This document shows positions 16,322 through 23,922 of a DNA stretch of 64,000 bases, piece after piece (position 1 is the first letter of the stretch; each line of letters opens with the position of its first letter). This DNA comes from Jeotgalibacillus malaysiensis (GTDB lineage: Bacteria; Bacillota; Bacilli; Bacillales; Jeotgalibacillaceae): positions 3,394,501-3,458,500 of the forward strand of contig CP009416.1 of assembly GCA_000818095.1 (NCBI GenBank). Direction: 5' to 3'. Made by a program: the position numbers and the translations under genes. The notes below the pieces were generated by a model, which saw nothing but the letters and a program-made list of their open reading frames with translations, made no database searches and had not been told where the DNA came from.

Positions 16322-17443
16322 TTAAATGTTTCCTCTGCGTTCCTGTTCGCGCTCAATTGACTCGAATAATGCTTTAAAGTTTCCTTCTCCAAAGCCTCTT
16401 GCACCTTTACGCTGAATGATTTCAATGAACAGCGTCGGACGGTCTACAACAGGCTTTGTGAAAATCTGTAGCAGGTACCCCTCATCATCGCGGTCTACTA
16501 GAATATTGAGCTCCTGGAGTCTTTGCACGTCCTCATCAATATCCCCTACACGCGCAGCAAGATCTTCATAATAAGTAGCCGGTGTCTGCAGAAATTCAAC
16601 GCCGTTTTCATGCAGTGCATGGACCGTTGAAATAATATCATTTGTCAGTACAGCTAAATGCTGAACGCCGGGGCCGTTATGGAAGTCGAGATATTCCTGA
16701 ATCTGCGACTTACGCTTCCCTTCAGCCGGCTCGTTAATTGGAAACTTGATGCGACCCGACCCGTTTGTCATAACCTTAGACATTAAAGCAGAGTAGTCTG
16801 TTGAAATATTTTCATCGTCAAAATGCTTTAACACATTAAATCCGAATACTTTTTCATAATAAGACGTCCATTCGTCCATTCTTTCAACGTTTCCGACAAC
16901 GTGATCAATACCGACAAGGCCGATGGATTTTGATTTGCTTGGTCCATCGTACGGCTCATAGCCAGGAAGGAAAGCCCCTTCGTAATCAACATTCTCAACG
17001 AGTGTATGAATCACATCTCCATATGTACCGATGATTGCTTTTTTCACCGTACCGTTTTCATCCTTTTCAGTCCAGGGCTCACGAATACCCGTTCCACCGC
17101 GCTCCACTGCACCGTAATAGGCTTTATCAATATCAGACACCTCAAGGCCGATATCCTTCGTCCCTTCACCGTGGAGTTTCACAAACTCAGCAATATCCGT
17201 CTCGTTTGTAAGAGAACCGGTAATCACCAGTCTGATCACGCCCTGCTCGAGCACATAAGACACTCTCTCGCGGCTACCAGTCTCAAGTCCGCGGTAAGCT
17301 TTGATTTCAAAGCCAAACGCATGACAGAAATAGTACGCCGATTGCTTCGCATTCCCCACATATAACTCCAAATGGTGAAAGCTTTCTACCGGGAAAATAT
17401 CCTCTACCATTTCCTGCGTCACTTCAGTTACATCCTTTGCCAT
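16322..17443 (-). CDS. hpd: 4-Hydroxyphenylpyruvate dioxygenase
   Basis: This enzyme converts 4-hydroxyphenylpyruvate to homogentisate. The 373-residue protein has two vicinal-oxygen-chelate domains and the Fe(II) triad: His181 (GLVGIDHVVGNV), His262 (NGPGVQHLAVLT) and Glu341 (LFIEIIQRKG). The C-terminal RKGARGFGEGNFKALFESIE helix that gates the active site is intact. It is the first gene of the tyrosine operon, with ribosome binding site GGGGGA and a promoter-like sequence overlapping a cre-like site at 17482-17519, so carbon catabolite control is likely. Confidence 0.97.
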   Translation of the reverse strand: MAKDVTEVTQEMVEDIFPVESFHHLELYVGNAKQSAYYFCHAFGFEIKAYRGLETGSRERVSYVLEQGVIRLVITGSLTNETDIAEFVKLHGEGTKDIGLEVSDIDKAYYGAVERGGTGIREPWTEKDENGTVKKAIIGTYGDVIHTLVENVDYEGAFLPGYEPYDGPSKSKSIGLVGIDHVVGNVERMDEWTSYYEKVFGFNVLKHFDDENISTDYSALMSKVMTNGSGRIKFPINEPAEGKRKSQIQEYLDFHNGPGVQHLAVLTNDIISTVHALHENGVEFLQTPATYYEDLAARVGDIDEDVQRLQELNILVDRDDEGYLLQIFTKPVVDRPTLFIEIIQRKGARGFGEGNFKALFESIEREQERRGNI

Positions 17444-17481
17444 TTTTAGGTCCCCCTTGAAAAAATTTAGAATCTTTCAAA

Positions 17482-17510
17482 ATCTTAATCTTTAAATTTA
17501 TACTTTGCAA
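17482..17510 (-). promoter_or_regulatory. Candidate promoter of the hpd operon
   Basis: On the minus strand TTGCAA (-35, 17505-17510) and TAAGAT (-10, 17482-17487) are separated by 17 bp, upstream of the hpd start at 17443. The -35 overlaps the cre-like site. Confidence 0.5.
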
Positions 17511-17519
17511 ACGCTTACT
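17506..17519 (-). promoter_or_regulatory. cre-like CcpA site upstream of hpd
   Basis: The minus strand reads AGTAAGCGTTTGCA, matching 12 of 14 positions of the cre consensus TGWAANCGNTNWCA. Its overlap with the -35 element suggests repression by CcpA when preferred sugars are present. Confidence 0.5.
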
Positions 17520-17769
17520 TTAACGCATGAAATTGGTAGAAGAGTAAAGGTAGAAGGGCATGGTTGCTGGATGTTCAAGAGTTCAACCGGCAGTTCTGTT
17601 TATGGAAGTCAACAACGTGACTTCTGCAGCATAAAATTTTGTTATAAAGCAACAAATGTCTTTATCACGATCATGCGGTAATGCTTTCACACCGATCCTT
17701 GCGCCGGAGAAAATCTCATTCCTATAATCACCTCATGAAGCTTAATTCTATCTGGGGAGGTTTGATCTC
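17520..17769. other. Divergent intergenic region hpd / DUF1450 gene
   Basis: Apart from the hpd promoter and cre-like site, the remaining ~250 bp contains no ORF or strong hairpin. A promoter for the DUF1450 gene is expected here but not assigned. Confidence 0.4.
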
Positions 17770-18012
17770 ATGGTACACCTTATAAAGTTTTGCCCAAATA
17801 ACTTTAAAAAGAAGCTCAATGAAACAAAAGCAGCCGTTAAGCAATTGCCTGATGTGCAGGTAATAGAAAACAAATGCCTCAATTATTGCGGACAGTGCAT
17901 TGTAGAACCTTTTGCTATCGTGGATGGGAAGGCTGTTTTTTGTAACCGACCGGAAGAATTGTATCCGGCGATCAGAGAGAAACTTTCCAGCTCACCAGCC
18001 CTAACTAAATAG
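17770..18012 (+). CDS. DUF1450 family small cysteine-rich protein
   Basis: This 80-residue protein has the pattern IKFCPNN near the N-terminus, then KCLNYCGQC and a final VFCNRPEEL. This matches the YuzB/DUF1450 layout with a thioredoxin-like ferredoxin fold. The C-x3-C-x2-C cluster could bind metal or act in redox chemistry, but the family has no established function. Start ATG 17770 has GGGGAGG upstream. It lies 63 bp before phenylalanine dehydrogenase on the same strand. A cre-like site separates the two, so they may be separately transcribed. Confidence 0.85.
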   Translation: MVHLIKFCPNNFKKKLNETKAAVKQLPDVQVIENKCLNYCGQCIVEPFAIVDGKAVFCNRPEELYPAIREKLSSSPALTK

Positions 18013-18017
18013 AAAAA

Positions 18018-18031
18018 TGTAAGCGCTTTAA
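18018..18031 (+). promoter_or_regulatory. cre-like CcpA site upstream of pdh
   Basis: TGTAAGCGCTTTAA matches 13 of 14 positions of TGWAANCGNTNWCA. It lies 45 bp before the pdh start, just after the DUF1450 stop. Confidence 0.6.
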
Positions 18032-18075
18032 TTTAATGTTATTTCACAAAAACACAAATTCAGGAGGCTATTCTA

Positions 18076-19218
18076 TTGAAAACCATGACACAAACAACAC
18101 CTGCACTATCTGCAGATTTATTTGAAAAAATGCAGGAGCATGAACAAATTGTTTTTTGCAATGACCCTGCAACAGGACTGAAAGCCATCATTGCAATACA
18201 TAACACAACGCTTGGTCCTGCAATCGGTGGTACAAGAATGAGGAATTATGATTCGACTGAAGAAGCGCTCGAAGACGTCCTGCGCCTGTCAAAAGGGATG
18301 ACATACAAATGCGCGGCAGCTGACCTGGACTTTGGCGGGGGAAAAGGTGTGATTATTGGTGACCCTGCAACGGATAAATCGCCTGAATTGTTCCGTGCAT
18401 ACGGCCAGTTTGTGGAATCATTGAACGGCCGCTTTTATACCGGAACGGATATGGGCACGGTGCTTGAAGACTTTGTTCACTCACACCGTGAAACAAATTG
18501 TATTGCCGGACTTCCTGAAGAATACGGCGGCGGAGGGGAAACGTCCATTCCGACTGCACTTGGCGTTCTTTACAGCATTAAAGCAGTAGCTAAAACGCTC
18601 TACGGTACTGAAAACCTGCTTGAAAAAACGTTTTCGATTCAGGGACTCGGCAAAGTCGGCTTTAAGCTGGCAGAGCATCTGCTTGAAGAAGGCGCGAACC
18701 TTTATGTAACAGATATCAACCCTGACACCATCGATGCACTTGTTCAAAAAGGTTCATTTATGGGAAGAAGCGTCATTCCTGTTGATGGAGATGCGATCTA
18801 TCAGGCTCCTGCAGATATGTTTGTACCATGTGCGATTGGCGGCATTATTAATGAACAGACTATTCAGCAACTGACAGTAAAAGCAATTGTAGGCGCTGCT
18901 AATAATCAGCTTTTAACCGAAGATCTGGCACTTGTGTTAAAAGAAAAAGGGATTCTGTATGCTCCGGATTATATCGTAAACAGCGGCGGGATTATCCAGG
19001 TAACAGATGAGTTGTATTCACCTAACAAGGAACGCGTGCTGAAGAAGACAAAAGCGATTTATCACTCATTATTAGAAGTGTTTGAGCAGGCGGCTCAGCA
19101 GAATATTACAACGGTTGAAGCGGCTAATGAGATCTGTGAGCGCAGAATTGAAGGGAGAAAGAACCGGAATAGCTTTTTCTCACCGAGGAAGCGCGCGAAG
19201 TGGGATGTGAGGCACTGA
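18076..19218 (+). CDS. pdh: Phenylalanine dehydrogenase (Glu/Leu/Phe/Val dehydrogenase family)
   Basis: This NAD-dependent enzyme oxidatively deaminates phenylalanine (and often tyrosine) to the 2-oxo acid. The 380-residue sequence has the catalytic lysines at 78 and 90 ([19 protein letters not shown]), the nucleotide motif QGLGKVG at 189-195 and NNQL in the active site. ETN (residue 141 region) with YGGGGETS, and the C-terminal [14 protein letters not shown], closely resemble phenylalanine dehydrogenases of Sporosarcina/Lysinibacillus rather than leucine dehydrogenase. The start is TTG 18076, eight bases behind AGGAGG. Its divergent position from hpd makes a joint role in aromatic amino acid catabolism likely. 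Confidence 0.9.
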   Translation: MKTMTQTTPALSADLFEKMQEHEQIVFCNDPATGLKAIIAIHNTTLGPAIGGTRMRNYDSTEEALEDVLRLSKGMTYKCAAADLDFGGGKGVIIGDPATDKSPELFRAYGQFVESLNGRFYTGTDMGTVLEDFVHSHRETNCIAGLPEEYGGGGETSIPTALGVLYSIKAVAKTLYGTENLLEKTFSIQGLGKVGFKLAEHLLEEGANLYVTDINPDTIDALVQKGSFMGRSVIPVDGDAIYQAPADMFVPCAIGGIINEQTIQQLTVKAIVGAANNQLLTEDLALVLKEKGILYAPDYIVNSGGIIQVTDELYSPNKERVLKKTKAIYHSLLEVFEQAAQQNITTVEAANEICERRIEGRKNRNSFFSPRKRAKWDVRH

Positions 19219-19234
19219 GGTGTTGGTTGATTCA

Positions 19235-19367
19235 TTAGGATTCGTGGAATCATGGGTGATGTTCGGAGAAAAACATGCCTGGTTCGAAGAATAGACGCGT
19301 ATGTTCAAAGAAAAACCCGGGTGGTTCGCAACTAAGTGCAACACCTTCGTAGAAAAGTGTAAATAGA
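19235..19367 (+). repeat. Array C: six 21-bp units with TTCnnAGAA core
   Basis: TTC cores lie at 19241, 19262, 19283, 19304, 19325 and 19346, exactly 21 bp apart. The sequence is closely related to array B. It ends with the conserved AGAAAAGTGTAAATAGACCT tail and lies just past the pdh stop. Confidence 0.88.
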
Positions 19368-19387
19368 CCTAGACCCAAAACCACACA

Positions 19388-19419
19388 AATCCCCCGGCTG
19401 ACCGCTCAGCCGGGGGATT
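19388..19419. terminator. Perfect 14-bp hairpin of composite repeat C
   Basis: AATCCCCCGGCTGA and TCAGCCGGGGGATT pair around CCGC. It is located between the convergent pdh and ykkD genes and probably ends both. Confidence 0.8.
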
Positions 19420-19426
19420 ATTGATT

Positions 19427-19511
19427 GCGGCTCACCCGGGGACGGAGTTAGCTGATCCACTTTTAGAATCATTCTAAAAATGAACCACTCAACTCCGTCT
19501 CCGCTGCGCCG
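19427..19511. repeat. GACGGAGT palindromic repeat, copy C
   Basis: Left arm GCGGCTCACCCGGGGACGGA and the inverted right arm AACTCCGTCTCCGCTGCGCC enclose CACTTTTAGAATCATTCTAA. It ends six bases before the ykkD stop. Confidence 0.88.
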
Positions 19512-19517
19512 TTTCAA

Positions 19518-19835
19518 TTAACTCGTCACAACCCGCAGCCCGACAACCGCCACTACAATCAGTATCAAAAAGAAAATCCGTTTCTTGTCTGCAGGATCTC
19601 CGTAAAAGATCATTCCTACAACAACTCCGCCAATCGTACCCATACCCGTCCAGACGGCGTAAGCCACACCAAGTGGAATGGTTGTCATAGCGAATGAAAG
19701 AAGGTTCAGGCTCGCTACAAAGCCGCCGATCAGAAAGATAAACCCACTGATCTTTTTACCTGTTGCGATCCGCTGCATGCCGTTCACACCTAGCACCTCG
19801 CAGAATCCTGCAATAATTAATGCAATCCAGCTCAT
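19518..19835 (-). CDS. ykkD: Guanidinium exporter subunit, SMR family (YkkD-like)
   Basis: This 105-residue small multidrug resistance protein has four membrane helices. The conserved Glu lies in helix 1 (AGFCEVLGVNGMQ), and the SMR patch GVAYAVWTGMGTIGG is in helix 3. Its start overlaps the partner gene stop by 4 bp and has AAGGAGG upstream. SMR pairs of this type work as heterodimers. The guanidine-I riboswitch in front of the operon indicates export of guanidinium rather than drugs. Nearest characterised match by layout is B. subtilis YkkD (renamed GdnD). Confidence 0.9.
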   Translation of the reverse strand: MSWIALIIAGFCEVLGVNGMQRIATGKKISGFIFLIGGFVASLNLLSFAMTTIPLGVAYAVWTGMGTIGGVVVGMIFYGDPADKKRIFFLILIVVAVVGLRVVTS

Positions 19836-20167
19836 GATTCCTGTGCCTCCTTTTCATTTTCATCTGTGACAAACTTCAGACCGATCACGCCGACAAGCAG
19901 CATGATGACAAATAAAACGACGCCAGCATTCATGCCCGCTTCAAAGAAAATCATATCTACGATGACTGTACCCAGCGTGCCAAGTCCTACAAAGACGGCA
20001 TAGACCGTTGCTGTCGGAAGACGCGTTGAAGCCATCAGCAGTCCGGTAAAGCTGACAACGATCGCTGCAATTGTCAGTGTCCATGTGAGCCCATCATTTG
20101 CATATTTCAGGCCAGTTGCCCAGCCGATTTCAAACAGTGCCGCAACTGCTACAACAAACCACCACAT
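19832..20167 (-). CDS. ykkC: Guanidinium exporter subunit, SMR family (YkkC-like)
   Basis: This 111-residue SMR protein has four transmembrane helices, Glu13 in FEIGWATGLK, the GTVYAVF-like TATVYAVFVGLGTLGTV stretch and a charged C-terminal tail (DENEKEAQES) as in B. subtilis YkkC (GdnC). It is the first gene of the pair and lies 20 bp after the riboswitch terminator. Ribosome binding site AAGGAG is well placed. The heterodimer with the next gene product should exchange guanidinium for protons. Confidence 0.92.
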   Translation of the reverse strand: MWWFVVAVAALFEIGWATGLKYANDGLTWTLTIAAIVVSFTGLLMASTRLPTATVYAVFVGLGTLGTVIVDMIFFEAGMNAGVVLFVIMLLVGVIGLKFVTDENEKEAQES

Positions 20168-20189
20168 AAAAATCGCTCCTTTTCTGAAA

Positions 20190-20239
20190 AAAAATAAAAA
20201 ACCCGGGACATATCACTGTAAAAGTGGTATCTCCCGGGC
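20190..20239 (-). terminator. Riboswitch expression-platform terminator
   Basis: On the minus strand GCCCGGGAGATACCACTTTT pairs with the sequence ending ATATGTCCCGGG and is followed by a long T-rich tract (TTTTTTATTTTTTTT). It should be disrupted when guanidine is bound. Confidence 0.88.
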
Positions 20240-20243
20240 TTTT

Positions 20244-20335
20244 CTCCCTCCGTGTACAAAAATTGCTCTTTGCGCTTTCTCTCGGACCAGACCCGTGATG
20301 GCGGAACCCTAGAAAGACTTTAAATGTCTATGGAG
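20244..20335 (-). ncRNA. Guanidine-I (ykkC) riboswitch
   Basis: The minus strand contains the three conserved blocks of the ykkC class in order: TCTAGGGTTCCG (20302-20313), CTGGTCCGAGAGAAAG (20275-20290) and ACACGGAGGGA (near 20245-20255). A terminator and an SMR exporter pair follow directly, the standard arrangement. Guanidine binding is expected to turn the exporter operon on. Boundaries of the aptamer are approximate. Confidence 0.95.
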
Positions 20336-20395
20336 TTTTCGCTACCCATATTAGTATGGCTGGCGCAGGAAGTCAAGTGAGGCGGGTTGTGCAGA

Positions 20396-20419
20396 GCGGC
20401 ACAGCGGGGACGGAGTTGA
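20396..20419. repeat. GACGGAGT palindromic repeat, copy E, left part
   Basis: GCGGCACAGCGGGGACGGAG followed by TTGA is the left arm of a fifth repeat copy. It is cut by the IS3 element; the right part resumes at 21896. Confidence 0.85.
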
Positions 20420-20446
20420 TGTGACCCCCAAAAGTTAGAGTTTTTA

Positions 20447-21262
20447 TTAAGCAGCCATTTGGCTGGTATGCAGACGATATTGAACCGGACTCATGCCAGC
20501 CAACTTTTGTTTGATTCGATCATGGTTGTAATAATGGATATACGTTTCAATATCTTTTTTAAGTTCTTCGTATGTGCGTAACTTCTCTCCATAATACATT
20601 TCCTGCTTTAGTAAACCAAAAAAGTTCTCCATAAGGGCATTGTCGATACAATTTCCTTTTCGGGACATACTTTGAAATACCTTTTGCCCTTTCAGGGCCT
20701 TGATCCATGTATAGTGCTGATAATGCCATCCTTGATCAGAGTGAATAGTTGTACGGTATTTTGCATACTTTACAAGGTTCAGAGCTTCTTCTAATGGTTT
20801 CATAACGAAATCCAATGTCGGATGTTGACTGACGCCAAATGAAATCACTTCACTATTATGCATATCCAGGATCGGGCTCAGGTACAACTTTCCGCCACCT
20901 AAGCATTTGAATTCAGTAATATCGGTTGCCAGCTTTTGAAGAGGATGAGCTGTTTGAAAACGGCGATTCAACCTGTTCTTGGCCACGTTACCTACGGTAC
21001 CTTTGTAAGAGCTATAGCTTCTAGATTTCCTTCTGAACTTTAAGCCTTTTAAGCCAAGCTTTTTCATAATCCGTTGAACCTTTTTATGATTGATGATCAG
21101 CCCGTCACTCTTAAGTGCCGCCTGGATTCGACGGTACCCATAGTTGCCATTGTGGGCATCGAAGATGAATCGAATCTGATCTTCAAGCTCCTGATCCGGA
21201 TTAACATTATGCATCCGTTTAATATGATAATGATAGGAAGCTTCAGGAATGCCTACAACCAT
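20447..21262 (-). CDS. IS3-family transposase OrfB
   Basis: This is the catalytic part of the transposase, with a rve/DDE domain: TDITEFKCL (first Asp), HSDQGWHYQH (second Asp) and DNALMENFFGLLKQE (Glu). An upstream HTH-like section (YGYRRIQAALK) is typical of OrfB. In IS3 elements OrfB is made as an OrfAB fusion by -1 frameshifting near the OrfA end; the frame is open upstream of 21262 and the overlap contains CAAAGAAAC. It appears intact, so the element may be active. Confidence 0.93.
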   Translation of the reverse strand: MVVGIPEASYHYHIKRMHNVNPDQELEDQIRFIFDAHNGNYGYRRIQAALKSDGLIINHKKVQRIMKKLGLKGLKFRRKSRSYSSYKGTVGNVAKNRLNRRFQTAHPLQKLATDITEFKCLGGGKLYLSPILDMHNSEVISFGVSQHPTLDFVMKPLEEALNLVKYAKYRTTIHSDQGWHYQHYTWIKALKGQKVFQSMSRKGNCIDNALMENFFGLLKQEMYYGEKLRTYEELKKDIETYIHYYNHDRIKQKLAGMSPVQYRLHTSQMAA

Positions 21263-21273
21263 TAATACATCCT

Positions 21274-21840
21274 TTAGTCTGAATGTTTCTTTGAGTTCGA
21301 ACGATAGCGCTGCTTGTGCTTTTCGAGATAGTTGTTCGGATCCTTCTGAAAAGCTTTTAACTTTTTTAAATAAGCAACCTCAAGACGTAATAACTCGTTT
21401 TCTCTCTCTAATTCTTTTTCTCTGTTAGACGCTTCATTTTGATTAGAGGCTGTCTCGTTTTGACCATTCTTCTTTTTATCTGACATGGTTGATTGTCCTC
21501 TCGGGTTCTCTAGTGCTTCATAACCCCCTTCAAGGAACTTTTTCTTCCATTCGCCAATTAACGATGGGTTCGTTAGTCTAAATTGAAGGGCTGTTTCAGT
21601 TTGGGAAGCACCTGTTCTGTCCATAAAGCTTATTACATCCAGTTTAAATTGAACAGAATAAAATGCCTTTTTCTTTTTCTTCAACCCTTCTTCACCAAAG
21701 TGCCGATAGATATTCACCCAATTAAAGATCTGCGTTTTAGATTGAATACCATGCTTACGTGCTAAAATTCTAATACCATGAGGACCGTTCAAATATTCTT
21801 TCACAATCATCAATTTAAACTTCTCATTGTATTTAACCAT
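21274..21840 (-). CDS. IS3-family transposase OrfA
   Basis: The 188-residue protein has two helix-turn-helix modules (YNEKFKLMIVKEYL...IQSKTQIFNWV and FKLDVISFMDRTGASQTETA...NPSLIGEWKKKF). A leucine-zipper-like coiled coil follows (REKELERENELLRLEVAYLKKLKAF), the standard OrfA layout of the IS150 group. It binds the element ends. The frame ends at 21274, close to the OrfB frame. Confidence 0.92.
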   Translation of the reverse strand: MVKYNEKFKLMIVKEYLNGPHGIRILARKHGIQSKTQIFNWVNIYRHFGEEGLKKKKKAFYSVQFKLDVISFMDRTGASQTETALQFRLTNPSLIGEWKKKFLEGGYEALENPRGQSTMSDKKKNGQNETASNQNEASNREKELERENELLRLEVAYLKKLKAFQKDPNNYLEKHKQRYRSNSKKHSD

Positions 21841-21895
21841 AATAAATGCACCCCTAAAGTTAGTTTTTGAACTCTAACTTTAGGGGTGCACCACA

Positions 21896-21962
21896 AGTTG
21901 ACTGTTCCACTTTTAGAATCATTCTAAAAACGAACCACTCAACTCCGTCCCCGGCGTGCCGA
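21896..21962. repeat. GACGGAGT palindromic repeat, copy E, right part
   Basis: AGTTGACTGTTCCACTTTTA and the right arm AACTCCGTCCCCGGCGTGCC complete the copy interrupted by the IS3 element. Confidence 0.85.
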
Positions 21963-22086
21963 TCAGCACATCCCCAAAAAAGATTCATATAAACAATGTT
22001 TAATTTCTCCCCCCGCGTGAACTATAAAGGTTAAGAAGGTTTGCAGGAGTACCTGACACCTTTAAAAGATAATGGAGGTTTTATAG

Positions 22087-23127
22087 ATGGTAACTGCTAA
22101 AGCAAGAGCTGTTGATGGTCCGGATCAGTCATTTCGCAAGGCTGAAATAACCAGACGTGAGCTGGATAAAAAAGATATTCTGATAGAAATTAAGTTTGCA
22201 GGAATTTGTCACTCTGATCTTCATACTGCACACGGTGACTGGGGCGAAGTCGATTATCCACTGGTTCCTGGTCATGAGATTGCCGGTGTCGTCACGGATG
22301 TTGGTGAAGATGTGACGAAATATAAAGTCGGTGACCGCGTAGGTGTTGGCTGTATGGTTGATTCATGCGGTGAGTGTGAGAACTGTGAGGCGGGCGAGGA
22401 GCAGTACTGCCTGAAAGGGAACGTGCCTACTTATGCCGGCGTCGATAAATACGGTGAGCCGACGCAGGGTGGTTATTCTACACATATCGTTGTAGTTGAG
22501 GATTTCGTACTCGGTATTCCGGACAGTATTCCGCTCGATAAAGCTGCGCCACTTTTATGCGCAGGGATTACAACATTTTCACCGCTAAATCACTGGGATG
22601 CAGGCCCAGGTAAAAAGGTAGCGGTTGTCGGTATGGGCGGCCTTGGACATATGGCGGTTAAAATTGCACATGCGATGGGTGCTGACGTGACGGTTCTTTC
22701 GCAGACGCTAAATAAAAAAGAGGACGGACTGGCATTTGGTGCAAGCAGCTATTATGCGACAAGTGATGAGGAAACGTTTGAAAAGCTTGCAGGCACATTC
22801 GACTTGATTATTAACACAGTGAGTGCAAAGCTTGATATGAATGCATACTTATCGTTGCTGACATTGAATGGGACGCTTGTAAATGTCGGAGCGCCTGCTG
22901 AACCGCTTGATATCAATGTGTTCTCACTCATTCCACATAGACGTTCATTCGCAGGATCCATGATTGGCGGTATCCGTGAGACGCAGGAGATGCTTGATTT
23001 CTGCGCTGAACACGATATTGCGCCAAGCATTGAAGTGATCTCAGCTGATGAGATTGATGAGGCGTATAAACGTGTAATGGATTCTGACGTGAAGTATCGT
23101 TTTGTGATTGATATCAGTACAATGTAA
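22087..23127 (+). CDS. adhA: Zinc-dependent NAD(P) alcohol dehydrogenase
   Basis: This 346-residue medium-chain dehydrogenase has the catalytic zinc site ([10 protein letters not shown] and PGHEIAG), the four-cysteine structural zinc loop ([15 protein letters not shown]) and the nucleotide motif [10 protein letters not shown]. The sequence is of the cinnamyl alcohol dehydrogenase/YahK-like branch, which includes B. subtilis AdhA, an aldehyde-responsive enzyme. The symbol is by similarity of type; no adhR-like regulator is adjacent. Start ATG 22087 has GGAGG nine bases upstream. Ends at a strong terminator shared with the convergent methyltransferase. Confidence 0.85.
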   Translation: MVTAKARAVDGPDQSFRKAEITRRELDKKDILIEIKFAGICHSDLHTAHGDWGEVDYPLVPGHEIAGVVTDVGEDVTKYKVGDRVGVGCMVDSCGECENCEAGEEQYCLKGNVPTYAGVDKYGEPTQGGYSTHIVVVEDFVLGIPDSIPLDKAAPLLCAGITTFSPLNHWDAGPGKKVAVVGMGGLGHMAVKIAHAMGADVTVLSQTLNKKEDGLAFGASSYYATSDEETFEKLAGTFDLIINTVSAKLDMNAYLSLLTLNGTLVNVGAPAEPLDINVFSLIPHRRSFAGSMIGGIRETQEMLDFCAEHDIAPSIEVISADEIDEAYKRVMDSDVKYRFVIDISTM

Positions 23128-23165
23128 AAAAACGGCTCCCGGATTGATTCCGGGAGCCGTTTTTT
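23127..23165. terminator. Bidirectional terminator
   Basis: AAACGGCTCCCGG and CCGGGAGCCGTTTTTT form a long GC-rich stem between two convergent genes, with A/T tracts on both sides. Confidence 0.92.
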
Positions 23166-23904
23166 ATTTGATTACGGCAAGATAAGACATCGCTTTATGT
23201 AAAGGCGCCTTCTCTATGTACTGCCCTGCGTCATAATCCATTGCTCCACCAGACTCAAAATGTATAGATTCAAGGTTTGTTCCGCTCAATAATAGCTTCA
23301 GATCCGCAGGCGAATAACATCTGAGAGACTGTGTTACGTGATCTTGATCTTTTTCCCACCACGAATCAAGCATACGGCAGTTTTCAGCATCAAAATCATA
23401 CGCGCGCTGAACACCATTTCCGAATGTCATGCTTTGCCCCGCTGCGCCTGCCCAGAACCACGGCGTATATATGTCGATAAAGGCTGCCCCACCAGACTTG
23501 AGCCATTGACGAATTCTTTTTAATAAGCGCTGCTGATCAGTATCCGTGCCAATGCCAAAGCTATCCCAGTAGCAGACTATGTCAAACTGATCAGGCAAAT
23601 CTGCTTGATAAAAGTCACCCTGGATGACGGTGATTTTTTCTGCTACATGACACTGTTTTGCCAACTTGTGAATATGAGCGACTCCATTTCCTGTAAGCTC
23701 AATGACGGTTACTTCATATCCTTTTAAAGCCGCAGCAACTGCAAAATACCCTTTTCCGCCGCCAAGCTCGAGAATCGACTGTACCGCCTTATCAGAAAAA
23801 CTTTCCAAGTGATGAAGCCTTTCATTCTCAGCTCTCAGCATCTCTTCATCATTTAAATCCATCCAATCGTATTGCTTCGTGTAAAAATCTTTAACCCATT
23901 TCAT
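23164..23904 (-). CDS. Class I SAM-dependent methyltransferase
   Basis: The 246-residue protein has a Rossmann-type methyltransferase core: motif I ILELGGGKGYFAVAA (residues ~43-57), motif II acid in VTVIELTG, then VIQGDFYQ and DIVCYWDSFGIG. The substrate is unknown. Start ATG 23904 is behind AAAAGGAG. It is followed at a short distance upstream by an acetyltransferase and an unknown gene on the same strand, forming a loose three-gene unit (24921 down to 23164). Confidence 0.85.
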   Translation of the reverse strand: MKWVKDFYTKQYDWMDLNDEEMLRAENERLHHLESFSDKAVQSILELGGGKGYFAVAAALKGYEVTVIELTGNGVAHIHKLAKQCHVAEKITVIQGDFYQADLPDQFDIVCYWDSFGIGTDTDQQRLLKRIRQWLKSGGAAFIDIYTPWFWAGAAGQSMTFGNGVQRAYDFDAENCRMLDSWWEKDQDHVTQSLRCYSPADLKLLLSGTNLESIHFESGGAMDYDAGQYIEKAPLHKAMSYLAVIK

Positions 23905-23922
23905 TAAAAAACTCCTTTTCCA

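Larger units (their letters stand above)
20420..21895 (-). mobile_element. IS3-family (IS150 group) insertion sequence inside repeat copy E
   Basis: Ends read TGTGACCCCCAAAAGTTAGA on the left and, as reverse complement, TGTGGTGCACCCCTAAAGTT on the right, so the inverted repeats are imperfect but clear. AGTTGA flanks both sides (20414-20419 and 21896-21901), consistent with a target duplication. Removing the element restores a normal GACGGAGT repeat. The right end contains an internal hairpin (two inverted copies of the GCACCCCTAAAGTTAG motif at 21848-21890). Confidence 0.92.

Noticed and set aside
19332-19517. Minus-strand ORF of 61 codons
   Set aside because: It lies wholly in repeat C (array, hairpin and palindrome) and has no ribosome binding site.
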